A stretch of DNA of 11,012 bases. It comes from Candidatus Kuenenbacteria bacterium GW2011_GWA2_42_15 (GTDB taxonomy: Bacteria > Patescibacteriota > Patescibacteriia > UBA2196 > GWA2-42-15). Of the stretch, positions 6,716-11,012 are shown in pieces. Location of the stretch: the NCBI GenBank assembly GCA_000998185.1, contig LCCW01000039.1, positions 8,207 to 19,218 on the forward strand, written 5' to 3'. The position numbers were made by a program, and so were the translations under genes. The notes below the pieces were generated by a model that did no database searches, was not told where the DNA came from, and saw only the letters and a program-made list of their open reading frames with translations. Position 1 is the stretch's first letter. Every line of letters starts with the position of its first letter.

Positions 6716-7606
6716 ATGCATTATGCCGTTTTGATTTTGATAATACTGATTTGTCTGGCAGTCATTTTGCGTTTGGCCGGCGGCAAGGTCCGCAAGCTCA
6801 AGCTAATTGCGGTGGAGGCGATACCGGAAGAAAAACAGAGTGAGATAAAAAAAAGATTGTTGGAAATCCGGTTGCAGAAGCGCATACTTGGTGGCGGACA
6901 AAAGATTTTTTCTTTTTTTAAAAAAGTAGGCGCTATTTGCCTTAATATTGTAGTCGGATTGGTAATTTTTTTCAAAATGAAAAGACAAAGAAGGTTGTTC
7001 ACCAGAAAGATGCCGGAAGCAAAAATTAGAACGGAATCGAAGACGGCGAGTGTGGTTTCCGACAAGCTTTTGGAGGCCGGAGTTTTGATTAAAAAGAGAA
7101 TGTTTGATGAGGCGGAAGGGAAATGCATTGAAGCTTTAAAAGATGAACCAAAAAATGTTGATATTTTTTTGGTTTTGGGAGACATCTATGCGTTTAAGCA
7201 AGAATGGAAATCGGCCGAAGAGACATACCGCCATATTATGAGAATTGATCCGAAATTTCTATTAGCCCAAAAGGAGCTGGCAAATATTTTGGAAACAAGC
7301 AAAAAATGGGAAGATTTAAAGCAATTAAGCCAATATATTTTAAAGAACGGCCATGAGGAGGCCTGGATTTACATCAAGTTGGGTTTGAGCTACCGGAAAA
7401 CAGGCTATCCGGATGTGGCGGAAAAATATTTTGAAAGAGCGGTTGAGCTTGAGCCAAAAAGCGAGCCAGCGCTTGACTGTTTGCTTGAGGCCGCTATAAT
7501 AAACAAAAATAAATCATTAGCGTTGAAGGCACTCAATACCTTAATGGGCATCAGTTCAGACGCGATGAAATTGCAGAGCTATCAGGATAAGATTGACATT
7601 TTGTGA
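6716..7606 (+). CDS. TPR-repeat membrane protein
   Basis: 296 residues, starting one base after the TIM stop. One membrane segment lies at about 3-20, followed by a basic flank (KVRKLKLIAVE). A charged helical region (about 36-70) and a second hydrophobic stretch (about 71-88) come next. Tetratricopeptide repeats fill about 115-275. The clearest are KKRMFDEAEGKCIEALKDEP (126-145), LGDIYAFKQEWKSAEETYRH (154-173) and LGLSYRKTGYPDVAEKYFER (222-241), each with the expected small-residue positions and the DP or EP turn. TPR domains bind other proteins; no enzymatic motif is seen. Its position after tpiA does not reveal a partner. Similar TPR proteins are common in CPR genomes and lack assigned functions. 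Confidence 0.85.
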   Translation: MHYAVLILIILICLAVILRLAGGKVRKLKLIAVEAIPEEKQSEIKKRLLEIRLQKRILGGGQKIFSFFKKVGAICLNIVVGLVIFFKMKRQRRLFTRKMPEAKIRTESKTASVVSDKLLEAGVLIKKRMFDEAEGKCIEALKDEPKNVDIFLVLGDIYAFKQEWKSAEETYRHIMRIDPKFLLAQKELANILETSKKWEDLKQLSQYILKNGHEEAWIYIKLGLSYRKTGYPDVAEKYFERAVELEPKSEPALDCLLEAAIINKNKSLALKALNTLMGISSDAMKLQSYQDKIDIL

Positions 7607-7649
7607 ATTTTTCATAAAAATTTTAGGCCGTTGTAGCTCAGTTGGTAGA

Positions 7650-7759
7650 CCTGTCCGCCAGAGCCAAAGCCCATGTAGCTCAGTTGGTAGAGCAACTCCA
7701 TGGTAAGGAGTAGGTCGCCAGTTCAAATCTGGCCGTGGGCTCTGGCTTTGGCAGGCGGG
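7650..7759 (+). mobile_element. 110-nt inverted-repeat-flanked insert carrying a tRNA gene
   Basis: The insert is bounded by imperfect inverted repeats: CCGCC (7655-7659) pairs with GGCGG (7754-7758), and GCCAAAGCC (7663-7671) with GGCTTTGGC (7744-7752), separated by a 3/1-nt internal loop. Between them lies the complete tRNA-Thr at 7669-7741. The inner pairs compete with the tRNA acceptor stem. No target-site duplication or transposase is seen. The mobile label is inference from the inverted repeats and the clean interruption. Confidence 0.5.
7669..7741 (+). tRNA. tRNA-Thr(GGT)
   Basis: Complete cloverleaf of 73 nt. The acceptor GCCCATG pairs with CGTGGGC (7734-7740). D-stem GCTC/GAGC (7678-7693) and anticodon stem ACTCC/GGAGT (7695-7711) enclose loop ATGGTAA, with anticodon GGT at 7702-7704. 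The variable loop is AGGTC, the T arm is GCCAG/CTGGC with TTCAAAT, and the discriminator is T. CCA is not encoded. It decodes ACC/ACT. Position 32 is A rather than the usual pyrimidine. From D arm to variable loop it is identical to the outer, interrupted tRNA. Confidence 0.93.
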
Positions 7760-7812
7760 GCAACTCCATGGTAAGGAGTAGGTCCTCGGTTCAAATCCGA
7801 GCAACGGCTCCA

Positions 7813-7925
7813 GTCCGCATATCATTTGTAGTTGGTAGAGCACCCCAACATTATGTCGTGAAGCTCGCCGGTTTTCCCCTTCGGGGGATCTCTCGCAGAG
7901 AGACAAATCCGAGCAACGGCTCCAG
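7813..7925 (+). pseudogene. Scrambled tRNA-like remnant
   Basis: A D-arm-like block (TGTAGTTGGTAGAGCACC, 7827-7844) matches the neighbouring tRNAs but lacks the CTCA of the D stem. It runs into unrelated sequence with a CCCC-TT-CGGGG hairpin (about 7876-7886) and TCTCT-CGC-AGAGA (about 7890-7902). It ends in a 22-nt exact copy (7904-7925) of the 3' end of the interrupted tRNA-Thr (7792-7813). No cloverleaf can be folded and no anticodon assigned. Confidence 0.6.
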
Positions 7926-7953
7926 CGCGAAAATTATATATCAAATCAAATAT

Positions 7954-8019
7954 ATGACACTCGGTCTTTTCACTTTGGCGGTCAACGCGCTTTTGGTGCC
8001 CTTGGTCGGCAAAAAGTAA
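7954..8019 (+). pseudogene. Possible remnant of a small membrane (holin-superfamily-like) protein
   Basis: A 21-residue frame, MTLGLFTLAVNALLVPLVGKK, follows the tRNA cluster. The LGLFTL.NALL pattern resembles the start of a transmembrane helix in PF04020-type four-helix membrane proteins (often called phage holin family in CPR). It stops after one helix, with the terminator at 8054 close behind. It may be the leftover of a lost gene or chance; a complete protein is not present. Confidence 0.25.
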
Positions 8020-8053
8020 ATCAGAATAGTCTTTGGCTAAAATACTTATACTA

Positions 8054-8080
8054 AAAAATCCGTTGGCTAGACGGATTTTT
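8054..8080. terminator. Intrinsic terminator, possibly bidirectional
   Basis: AAAAATCCGT (8054-8063), 7-nt loop, ACGGATTTTT (8071-8080): a perfect 10-bp stem whose A and T runs serve as U tract on either strand. It closes the tRNA region just before the 8085 promoter. Confidence 0.75.
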
Positions 8081-8084
8081 GCTT

Positions 8085-8113
8085 TTGACTAATTCCCCTT
8101 AAAATTCTATACT
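8085..8113 (+). promoter_or_regulatory. Sigma70-type promoter with overlapping palindrome
   Basis: TTGACT (8085-8090), exactly 17 nt, TATACT (8108-8113). The start of transcription would be near 8120. Inverted arms AATTCCC (8091-8097) and GGGAATT (8118-8124) bracket the spacer and -10 box, an operator-like placement. The resulting leader to ATG 8251 is about 130 nt and is rich in inverted repeats. Confidence 0.7.
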
Positions 8114-8123
8114 TAAAGGGAAT

Positions 8124-8185
8124 TGAATAATGAATTATAAGTCATGGATTAAGGGAGAAAAACCAAAACCATAATTCATTATTCA
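8124..8185 (+). repeat. 15-bp inverted repeat in the leader of the SIMPL gene
   Basis: TGAATAATGAATTAT (8124-8138) pairs perfectly with ATAATTCATTATTCA (8171-8185) across a 32-nt loop. The second arm overlaps a short ATTCATT tandem repeat (about 8174-8190). In the transcript it would form a long AT stem at the 5' end. Confidence 0.65.
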
Positions 8186-8212
8186 TTATTCTTAATTCAA
8201 ATTATAAACTAA

Positions 8213-8237
8213 AATCCAACCTAAAACAAGTTGGATT
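8213..8237 (+). promoter_or_regulatory. Leader hairpin before the ribosome site
   Basis: AATCCAAC (8213-8220), 9-nt loop, GTTGGATT (8230-8237). The hairpin ends just before AAAAGGG, the ribosome site of ATG 8251, so it could tune translation or protect the mRNA. Confidence 0.55.
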
Positions 8238-8250
8238 AAAAGGGAAAAAT

Positions 8251-9024
8251 ATGGATAATATCAATGCGAATAATGCGACTTGCTGCCATAAACCAATGTT
8301 TTGGTTTAAGATTTTGACCCTGCTTTGCGTCACCGCTATTGTAATTGTTTCAGTGGCGCTGGCTTTGCGCAAAGACGATTTTAATAACCAGTTTTCCGTG
8401 TCCGCGACCGGCCGGGTGTTTGCCAAACCAGACATCGCCAATCTAATTGTGGGCGTGAAGACCGAAGCTAAATCAACCGCGGCTCTGGCGGTAAAAGAGA
8501 ATACAGCCAAAATGAATGAAATTGTGAAGGCCTTAAAAGATATTGGGATTGAAGAAAAGGACATTCAGACCACTAATTATAATCTGAACCCGGTTTATGA
8601 CTGGACAGATAAGACTGGCCAGCGCTTGAAAGGTTATGAGGTTAATCAAAATATCAATATCAAGATTCGCAACTTAGACAAAATTGGCGACGCGATTGCC
8701 AAAACAACGGAAAAAGGCGCCAATCAAATTGGCAATATTTCTTTTACCATTGATGATGAATTCGCTTTAAGAAATGAAGCGCGGAGCGAGGCGATTAAAA
8801 AAGCCAAAGAAAAAGCCGCGGGTATTGTGGCTGAAACCGGGATTAAACTTGGCAAAATTATCAATGTCTATGAAAATCAGGTGTATTATCCTTCGGCCAT
8901 AAATTACAGCAAGGATATGGCCTTGGGCATTGGCGGTGGCGGCGGAGTGCCCGCGCCAGAGATTCAGGCTGGTGAAAATGAAGTTATTGTGGAAGCGACG
9001 GTGGTGTGGGAGGTAAAGCGTTAA
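8251..9024 (+). CDS. SIMPL-domain (DUF541) membrane-anchored protein
   Basis: 257 residues. A short N-terminus (with C11-C12) precedes one membrane segment (about 17-39, FWFKILTLLCVTAIVIVSVA). The SIMPL/DUF541 domain (about 47-256) lies outside the membrane. Family blocks are FSVSATGRVFAKPDIANLIV, GIEEKDIQTTNYNLNPVYDW, GYEVNQNINIKIRNLDKIGD, and ARSEAIKKAKEKAAGIVAET followed by GIKLGKIINVYE. The GIGGGGGVPAPEIQAGENEV loop precedes the last strand. The biochemical role of the family is poorly defined (linked to envelope stress in some bacteria). ATG 8251 has the ribosome site AAGGG about 7 nt upstream. The gene has its own promoter (8085-8113), long structured leader and strong terminator (9025-9052), so it is a single-gene unit. 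Confidence 0.93.
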   Translation: MDNINANNATCCHKPMFWFKILTLLCVTAIVIVSVALALRKDDFNNQFSVSATGRVFAKPDIANLIVGVKTEAKSTAALAVKENTAKMNEIVKALKDIGIEEKDIQTTNYNLNPVYDWTDKTGQRLKGYEVNQNINIKIRNLDKIGDAIAKTTEKGANQIGNISFTIDDEFALRNEARSEAIKKAKEKAAGIVAETGIKLGKIINVYENQVYYPSAINYSKDMALGIGGGGGVPAPEIQAGENEVIVEATVVWEVKR

Positions 9025-9052
9025 ATAAAAAGTGAACTGCTTCACTTTTTAT
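9025..9052 (+). terminator. Intrinsic terminator of the SIMPL gene
   Basis: ATAAAAAGTGAA (9025-9036), loop CTGC, TTCACTTTTTAT (9041-9052): a perfect 12-bp stem ending in a T run, starting right after the TAA at 9022-9024. Confidence 0.88.
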
Positions 9053-9061
9053 AGCTTTACC

Positions 9062-9096
9062 GGGCGAATTGTTGTGCCGCAGGCACCAATTCGCCC
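9062..9096. repeat. Strong GC-rich hairpin, extragenic
   Basis: GGGCGAATTG (9062-9071) pairs with CAATTCGCCC (9087-9096). Inside, GTGCC (9074-9078) pairs with GGCAC (9082-9086) around loop GCA, with a TT bulge on one side. That gives 15 bp in all, with no U tract. Its role is unknown. Confidence 0.75.
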
Positions 9097-9136
9097 CACA
9101 CCTTTAAGTAATTTATAATTTTAAAATCCAAATTTT

Positions 9137-9200
9137 TCCGCCAATTTCTAATGTGTTTAATCCAGATTCGTGGAAGGCGGATCAGCCTCTGGCTGAAAAA
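9137..9200 (+). repeat. Structured leader element, copy 3
   Basis: TCCGCC (9137-9142), 27 variable nt (9143-9169), GTGGAA (9170-9175), GGCGGA (9176-9181), hairpin TCAGCC / TCT / GGCTGA (9182-9196), then A residues. Relative to copy 1 both ends of the outer pair differ (C-G becomes T-A), keeping the stem. The element lies about 40 nt before ATG 9241. Upstream in-frame ATG 9151 would translate through it and is not favoured. Confidence 0.75.
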
Positions 9201-9240
9201 TAATTTTAAACAATCAATTTTAAATTTTCAAAAAATAAAT

Positions 9241-9579
9241 ATGCAATACGATTTAGAAGAAAGATGTTCAGTATTTGCCGAAAATGTGGTTGTTTTGTGC
9301 AAGAAGATCAAGTTAAACGATTTAAATAAATCTATTATTATCCAATTGATTAGATCTGCTACAAGTATTGGCGCTAATTATATGGAAGCTAATGGGGCAA
9401 GTTCTAAAAAAGATTTTAAAAATAAAATATTTATTTGTTTAAAAGAAGCAAGAGAAACCAAACATTGGTTGAGGCTTTTAGCTAGATTAGAAGAAGAACA
9501 TATTCGACAATGCAGAATATTGTGGCAAGAAGTTCATGAGTTGTGTTTGATTTTCGGCAAGATTTCAAGCAGCTGTTAA
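9241..9579 (+). CDS. Four-helix-bundle protein (23S rRNA intervening-sequence family)
   Basis: 112 residues from ATG 9241. The pattern LIRSATSIGANYMEANGASS (37-56), DFKNKIFICLKEARETKHWL (58-77) and RLLARLEEE is the S23/IVP four-helix bundle seen in many CPR proteins. Such proteins were first found encoded in intervening sequences of 23S rRNA genes but also occur alone; their function is unknown and they carry no catalytic motif. I chose 9241 rather than ATG 9151, because the upstream extension is translated from structured element copy 3 and has no family similarity. No Shine-Dalgarno is visible. Codon use is AT-richer than in the housekeeping genes to the left, and AT repeats flank the gene, which suggests an acquired cassette. 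Confidence 0.88.
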   Translation: MQYDLEERCSVFAENVVVLCKKIKLNDLNKSIIIQLIRSATSIGANYMEANGASSKKDFKNKIFICLKEARETKHWLRLLARLEEEHIRQCRILWQEVHELCLIFGKISSSC

Positions 9580-9653
9580 TTATTTTAAAATTTAAAATTT
9601 GGATTTTGGATTTATTTTAAAATTTAAAATTTGGAATTTAAAATTGTTTAATT

Positions 9654-9791
9654 ATGTTCATTAAAGGCCTCCAAAATTACAAAAATAAATCCGTCACCTT
9701 GCGCGGTTGGATTTACAATTTCCGCTCGTCATGGAGTATTATTTGTTGTCAGTTGATTAATTTTTATATTAGTTCTATAATTCACTTATAG
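9654..9791 (+). pseudogene. asnS: Truncated N-terminus of asparaginyl-tRNA synthetase
   Basis: ATG 9654 opens MFIKGLQNYKNKSVTLRGWI followed by YNFRSS, which matches the start of the OB-fold anticodon-binding domain of class IIb synthetases of the AsnRS type (normally continuing GK..FLQLRDGTG). After S26 (about 9731) similarity stops abruptly. The frame continues with unrelated residues to TAG 9789-9791. An ATPase gene with its own promoter follows. The rest of AsnRS is not in the window. The gene was either cut by an insertion or joined wrongly in assembly; only 26 residues of evidence support the name. Confidence 0.65.
9753..9781 (+). promoter_or_regulatory. Sigma70-type promoter for the ATPase gene
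   Basis: TTGATT (9753-9758), 17-nt spacer, consensus TATAAT (9776-9781). It lies in the foreign sequence after the asnS break and about 40 nt before ATG 9821. Confidence 0.6.
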
Positions 9792-9820
9792 GTTAATTTT
9801 AGCGCCAATGACCAAATTTT

Positions 9821-10465
9821 ATGTATATTAAGCGAAAATTAGAAGATGCCATTTTAAGGAACTTAAATTCCCCGGAGATTACTGCTGTAGTGGGTCCAAG
9901 ACAATGTGGTAAAACAACCATGGTGAATAATCTTATGCAAGGCTTAGAAGACTCTGCTGTTTTAACTTTTGATAACCAAAATATGCTGGCGATGTTTGAA
10001 AAAAATACAGATGCTTTCATTTCTTCCTATGTTAAGGGTAATAAATATCTTTTTATTGATGAGTTTCAGTATGCTAAAAATGGTGGAAAGATTCTCAAGT
10101 ATATCTTTGATACCCAAAAGATAAAAATTATTATTTCCGGCTCATCAGTCGCTGATTTAACTGTCAGGGCAATTAAATATTTGGTTGGCCGCATTTTTGT
10201 GTTTAACTTATATCCCTTTGACTTTGAAGAATTTTTATTAGCCAGAGATGCAAATTTGCTGAAACTATATGTTGAATATAAGGGGAAGATTAATTTAATG
10301 ACTCAGCCGTCAAAATCAGTCAAAATTTCTGATATAATTCATAAAAGGATGCTGAAATATTATGAAGAATTTTTACTTTTTGGAGGATATCCGCGCGTGG
10401 TGTTAGAGGAAAATTATGAGCAAAAAAAGAACTGCTCAACATTATTTACAACACTTATTTTTTAA
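9821..10465 (+). CDS. AAA ATPase of the AAA_14/DUF4143 family, N-terminal part (frameshifted)
   Basis: The frame from ATG 9821 gives 214 residues. Walker A is GPRQCGKTT (25-33) and Walker B is YLFIDEFQ (76-83). Sensor-like KIIISGSSVADL and the family block FGGYPRVVLEE (about 187-197) follow. Such proteins pair an N-terminal AAA domain with a C-terminal DUF4143 nuclease-like domain. They are frequent in accessory regions and their role is unsettled (defence or toxin-related proposals exist). After CAA-AAA-AAG at 10421-10429 the frame turns into unrelated residues and stops at 10463-10465. The family continues in the -1 frame. Either one A was lost from a run of eight, or ribosomes slip at A-AAA-AAG. 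The gene is AT-rich and sits in broken asnS, consistent with horizontal transfer. Confidence 0.85.
   Translation: MYIKRKLEDAILRNLNSPEITAVVGPRQCGKTTMVNNLMQGLEDSAVLTFDNQNMLAMFEKNTDAFISSYVKGNKYLFIDEFQYAKNGGKILKYIFDTQKIKIIISGSSVADLTVRAIKYLVGRIFVFNLYPFDFEEFLLARDANLLKLYVEYKGKINLMTQPSKSVKISDIIHKRMLKYYEEFLLFGGYPRVVLEENYEQKKNCSTLFTTLIF
10405..10429 (+). promoter_or_regulatory. Possible -1 ribosomal slippage site
   Basis: The heptamer A-AAA-AAG (10423-10429) is in the correct phase for -1 slippage (codons CAA AAA AAG), and AGAGGA lies 12 nt upstream (10405-10410), as in dnaX-type sites. The -1 frame is exactly the one encoding the DUF4143 continuation. No strong downstream hairpin is visible, so a plain homopolymer deletion remains the simpler explanation. 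Confidence 0.35.
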
Positions 10466-11012
10466 GAGAAGTGCGCGACATTTTAGGACTCATTGACGAT
10501 TATAAGTTGAATAATTTGATTAAAGGATTGGCGTTGCAAATTGGCAATTTGGTTGAATATCAAGATTTATCCCGGCTATCTGGTTATTCTTTCGCAGCTT
10601 TAAAGAAGTATTTAAACTTTTTAGAAAAAACTTATGTGTGTCATTTTGTGCGGCCTTTTTATAAAAATAAAAGAACAGAAATTGTAAAAAATCCCAAAGT
10701 ATATTTTTTTGATACCGGACTGCGCAACGTTATCGTGAATGATTTTCGTTCATTTAATGAGAGGACGGACAGCGGTGCTTTACTGGAAAATGGTTTGGCC
10801 TGTCAGCTCATCAAAAAAAATTGGGAATTTAATTTTTGGCGTGATAAAAAGAAAAATGAGCTGGATTTTGTGGTAGCGCTTGGTAATGGCAAAACAATTG
10901 CCGTAGAGTCAAAAAATTACTTAAAAGAGACAAGCAGGCCAGCCACAAGAGTTTTTCAAAAAAATTATCCGGAGATAAATATTTACCACAGTTATTGGCA
11001 GATAGAAGACAA
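10429..11012 (+). CDS. DUF4143 C-terminal part of the ATPase (continuation in -1 frame, partial)
   Basis: From GAA at 10429 the -1 frame is open to the window end. It begins ELLNIIYNTYFLREVRDILG, the normal continuation of the AAA_14 protein. A winged-helix-like section follows (NLVEYQDLSRLSGYSFAALK, about 10540-10610), then VYFFDTGLRNVIV. The nuclease-like core is FWRDKKKNELDFVVALGNGK followed by IAVESKN, the ELD...ExK pattern of a PD-(D/E)XK-type fold. The conserved residues are intact, so the domain has not decayed apart from the single shift. It has no start codon with a ribosome site of its own and most likely belongs to the protein starting at 9821. The 3' end lies beyond the window. 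Confidence 0.8.

Larger units (their letters stand above)
7627..7812 (+). pseudogene. tRNA-Thr(GGT) interrupted in the D stem by a 110-nt insertion
   Basis: The 5' part is 7627-7649: acceptor strand GCCGTTG, TA, D-stem GCTC, D loop, then GA. The 3' part is 7760-7812: GC completing the D stem, anticodon stem ACTCC/GGAGT, loop ATGGTAA with anticodon GGT (7770-7772), T arm CTCGG/CCGAG, acceptor CAACGGC, discriminator T, and encoded CCA (7810-7812). Joining 7649 to 7760 gives a perfect 73-nt tRNA with all stems paired. Bases 7650-7759 split it and contain a complete second tRNA-Thr. Unless the insert is spliced out, this gene cannot yield a mature tRNA. No bacterial intron type is known to me at this D-stem position. 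Confidence 0.8.
9123..9635. repeat. Inverted and direct repeats around the four-helix-bundle gene
   Basis: AAAATCCAAATTTT (9123-9136) has a perfect inverted partner at 9594-9607, enclosing element copy 3 and the gene at 9241-9579. The right side also holds a 24-nt exact direct repeat (9580-9603 and 9612-9635). The sequence is AT-rich, so part of the match may be compositional. Confidence 0.5.

Noticed and set aside
7606..7622. AATTTTT-CAT-AAAAATT as terminator of the TPR gene
   Set aside because: The stem is only A/T pairs and lies directly against the tRNA start; too weak to support.
7556..7906. Minus-strand frame with GFEPRTYSLPW- and DLNWRPTPYHG-like peptides
   Set aside because: It is the antisense translation of the tRNA-Thr genes, a well-known annotation artefact.
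7735..8019. 94-codon plus-strand frame over the tRNA cluster
   Set aside because: Most of it is translated tRNA and tRNA-like sequence; only the last 21 codons are considered, as a possible remnant.
9151..9240. Upstream ATG start for the four-helix-bundle gene
   Set aside because: The added 30 residues are translated from structured element copy 3 and do not resemble the family, which begins near MQYDLEERC.

Overview
The window looks like a fragment of a small-genome candidate-phylum bacterium, most likely Patescibacteria/CPR (Parcubacteria-like). This is an inference from gene content and style. The genes are short and mostly on the + strand. Few starts have a clear Shine-Dalgarno. Gaps hold A/C-rich and CCTGCC-type repeats. 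A CPR-style four-helix-bundle protein of the 23S intervening-sequence family and an AAA/DUF4143 ATPase are present. No marker gene such as rRNA is present to prove the placement.

Layout. 2-208 is the end of an unrecognised gene. 407-2203 holds a HIT-family nucleotide-binding protein and a membrane-anchored HtrA/DegP-like serine protease with one PDZ domain. 2204-2606 is non-coding, with AT hairpins and a good promoter at its end. 2607-2945 encodes a small basic protein, followed by a GC-rich tandem repeat. 3127-5886 carries a YbaK-like aminoacyl-tRNA deacylase, ScpA, ScpB and a D,D-carboxypeptidase. 6048-7606 carries a damaged triosephosphate isomerase gene and a TPR membrane protein. 7627-7925 is a scrambled tRNA cluster in which a complete tRNA-Thr(GGT) lies inside another tRNA-Thr(GGT). 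8054-9052 is a self-contained unit of promoter, structured leader, SIMPL-domain protein and terminator. 9123-9635 carries the four-helix-bundle gene within repeats. 9654-11012 holds the first residues of asparaginyl-tRNA synthetase, broken off and followed by an AAA/DUF4143 ATPase gene with a one-base frameshift.

The intact genes are mostly housekeeping: chromosome segregation (ScpA/ScpB), cell-wall trimming (D,D-carboxypeptidase), envelope protein quality control (HtrA), translation fidelity (deacylase) and glycolysis (TIM, broken here). The right third is accessory and rearranged.

The most interesting signal is a three-copy structured element at 308-371, 5894-5996 and 9137-9200. Its layout is constant: a 6-nt arm, exactly 27 variable nt, GTGGAA, the complementary arm, then a 6-bp hairpin TCAGCC-NNN-GGCTGA followed by A residues. 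The hairpin loop differs in every copy while the stem is invariant. One base pair of the long-range stem changes from C-G to T-A between copies 1 and 3. Each copy lies 24-51 nt before a start codon, and copy 2 is interrupted by a 40-nt GC-rich palindrome. This looks like an undescribed mobile or regulatory RNA/DNA element. Several lesions (tpiA deletion, asnS truncation, ATPase frameshift, nested tRNA) could be real or could be metagenome assembly errors; each is flagged.
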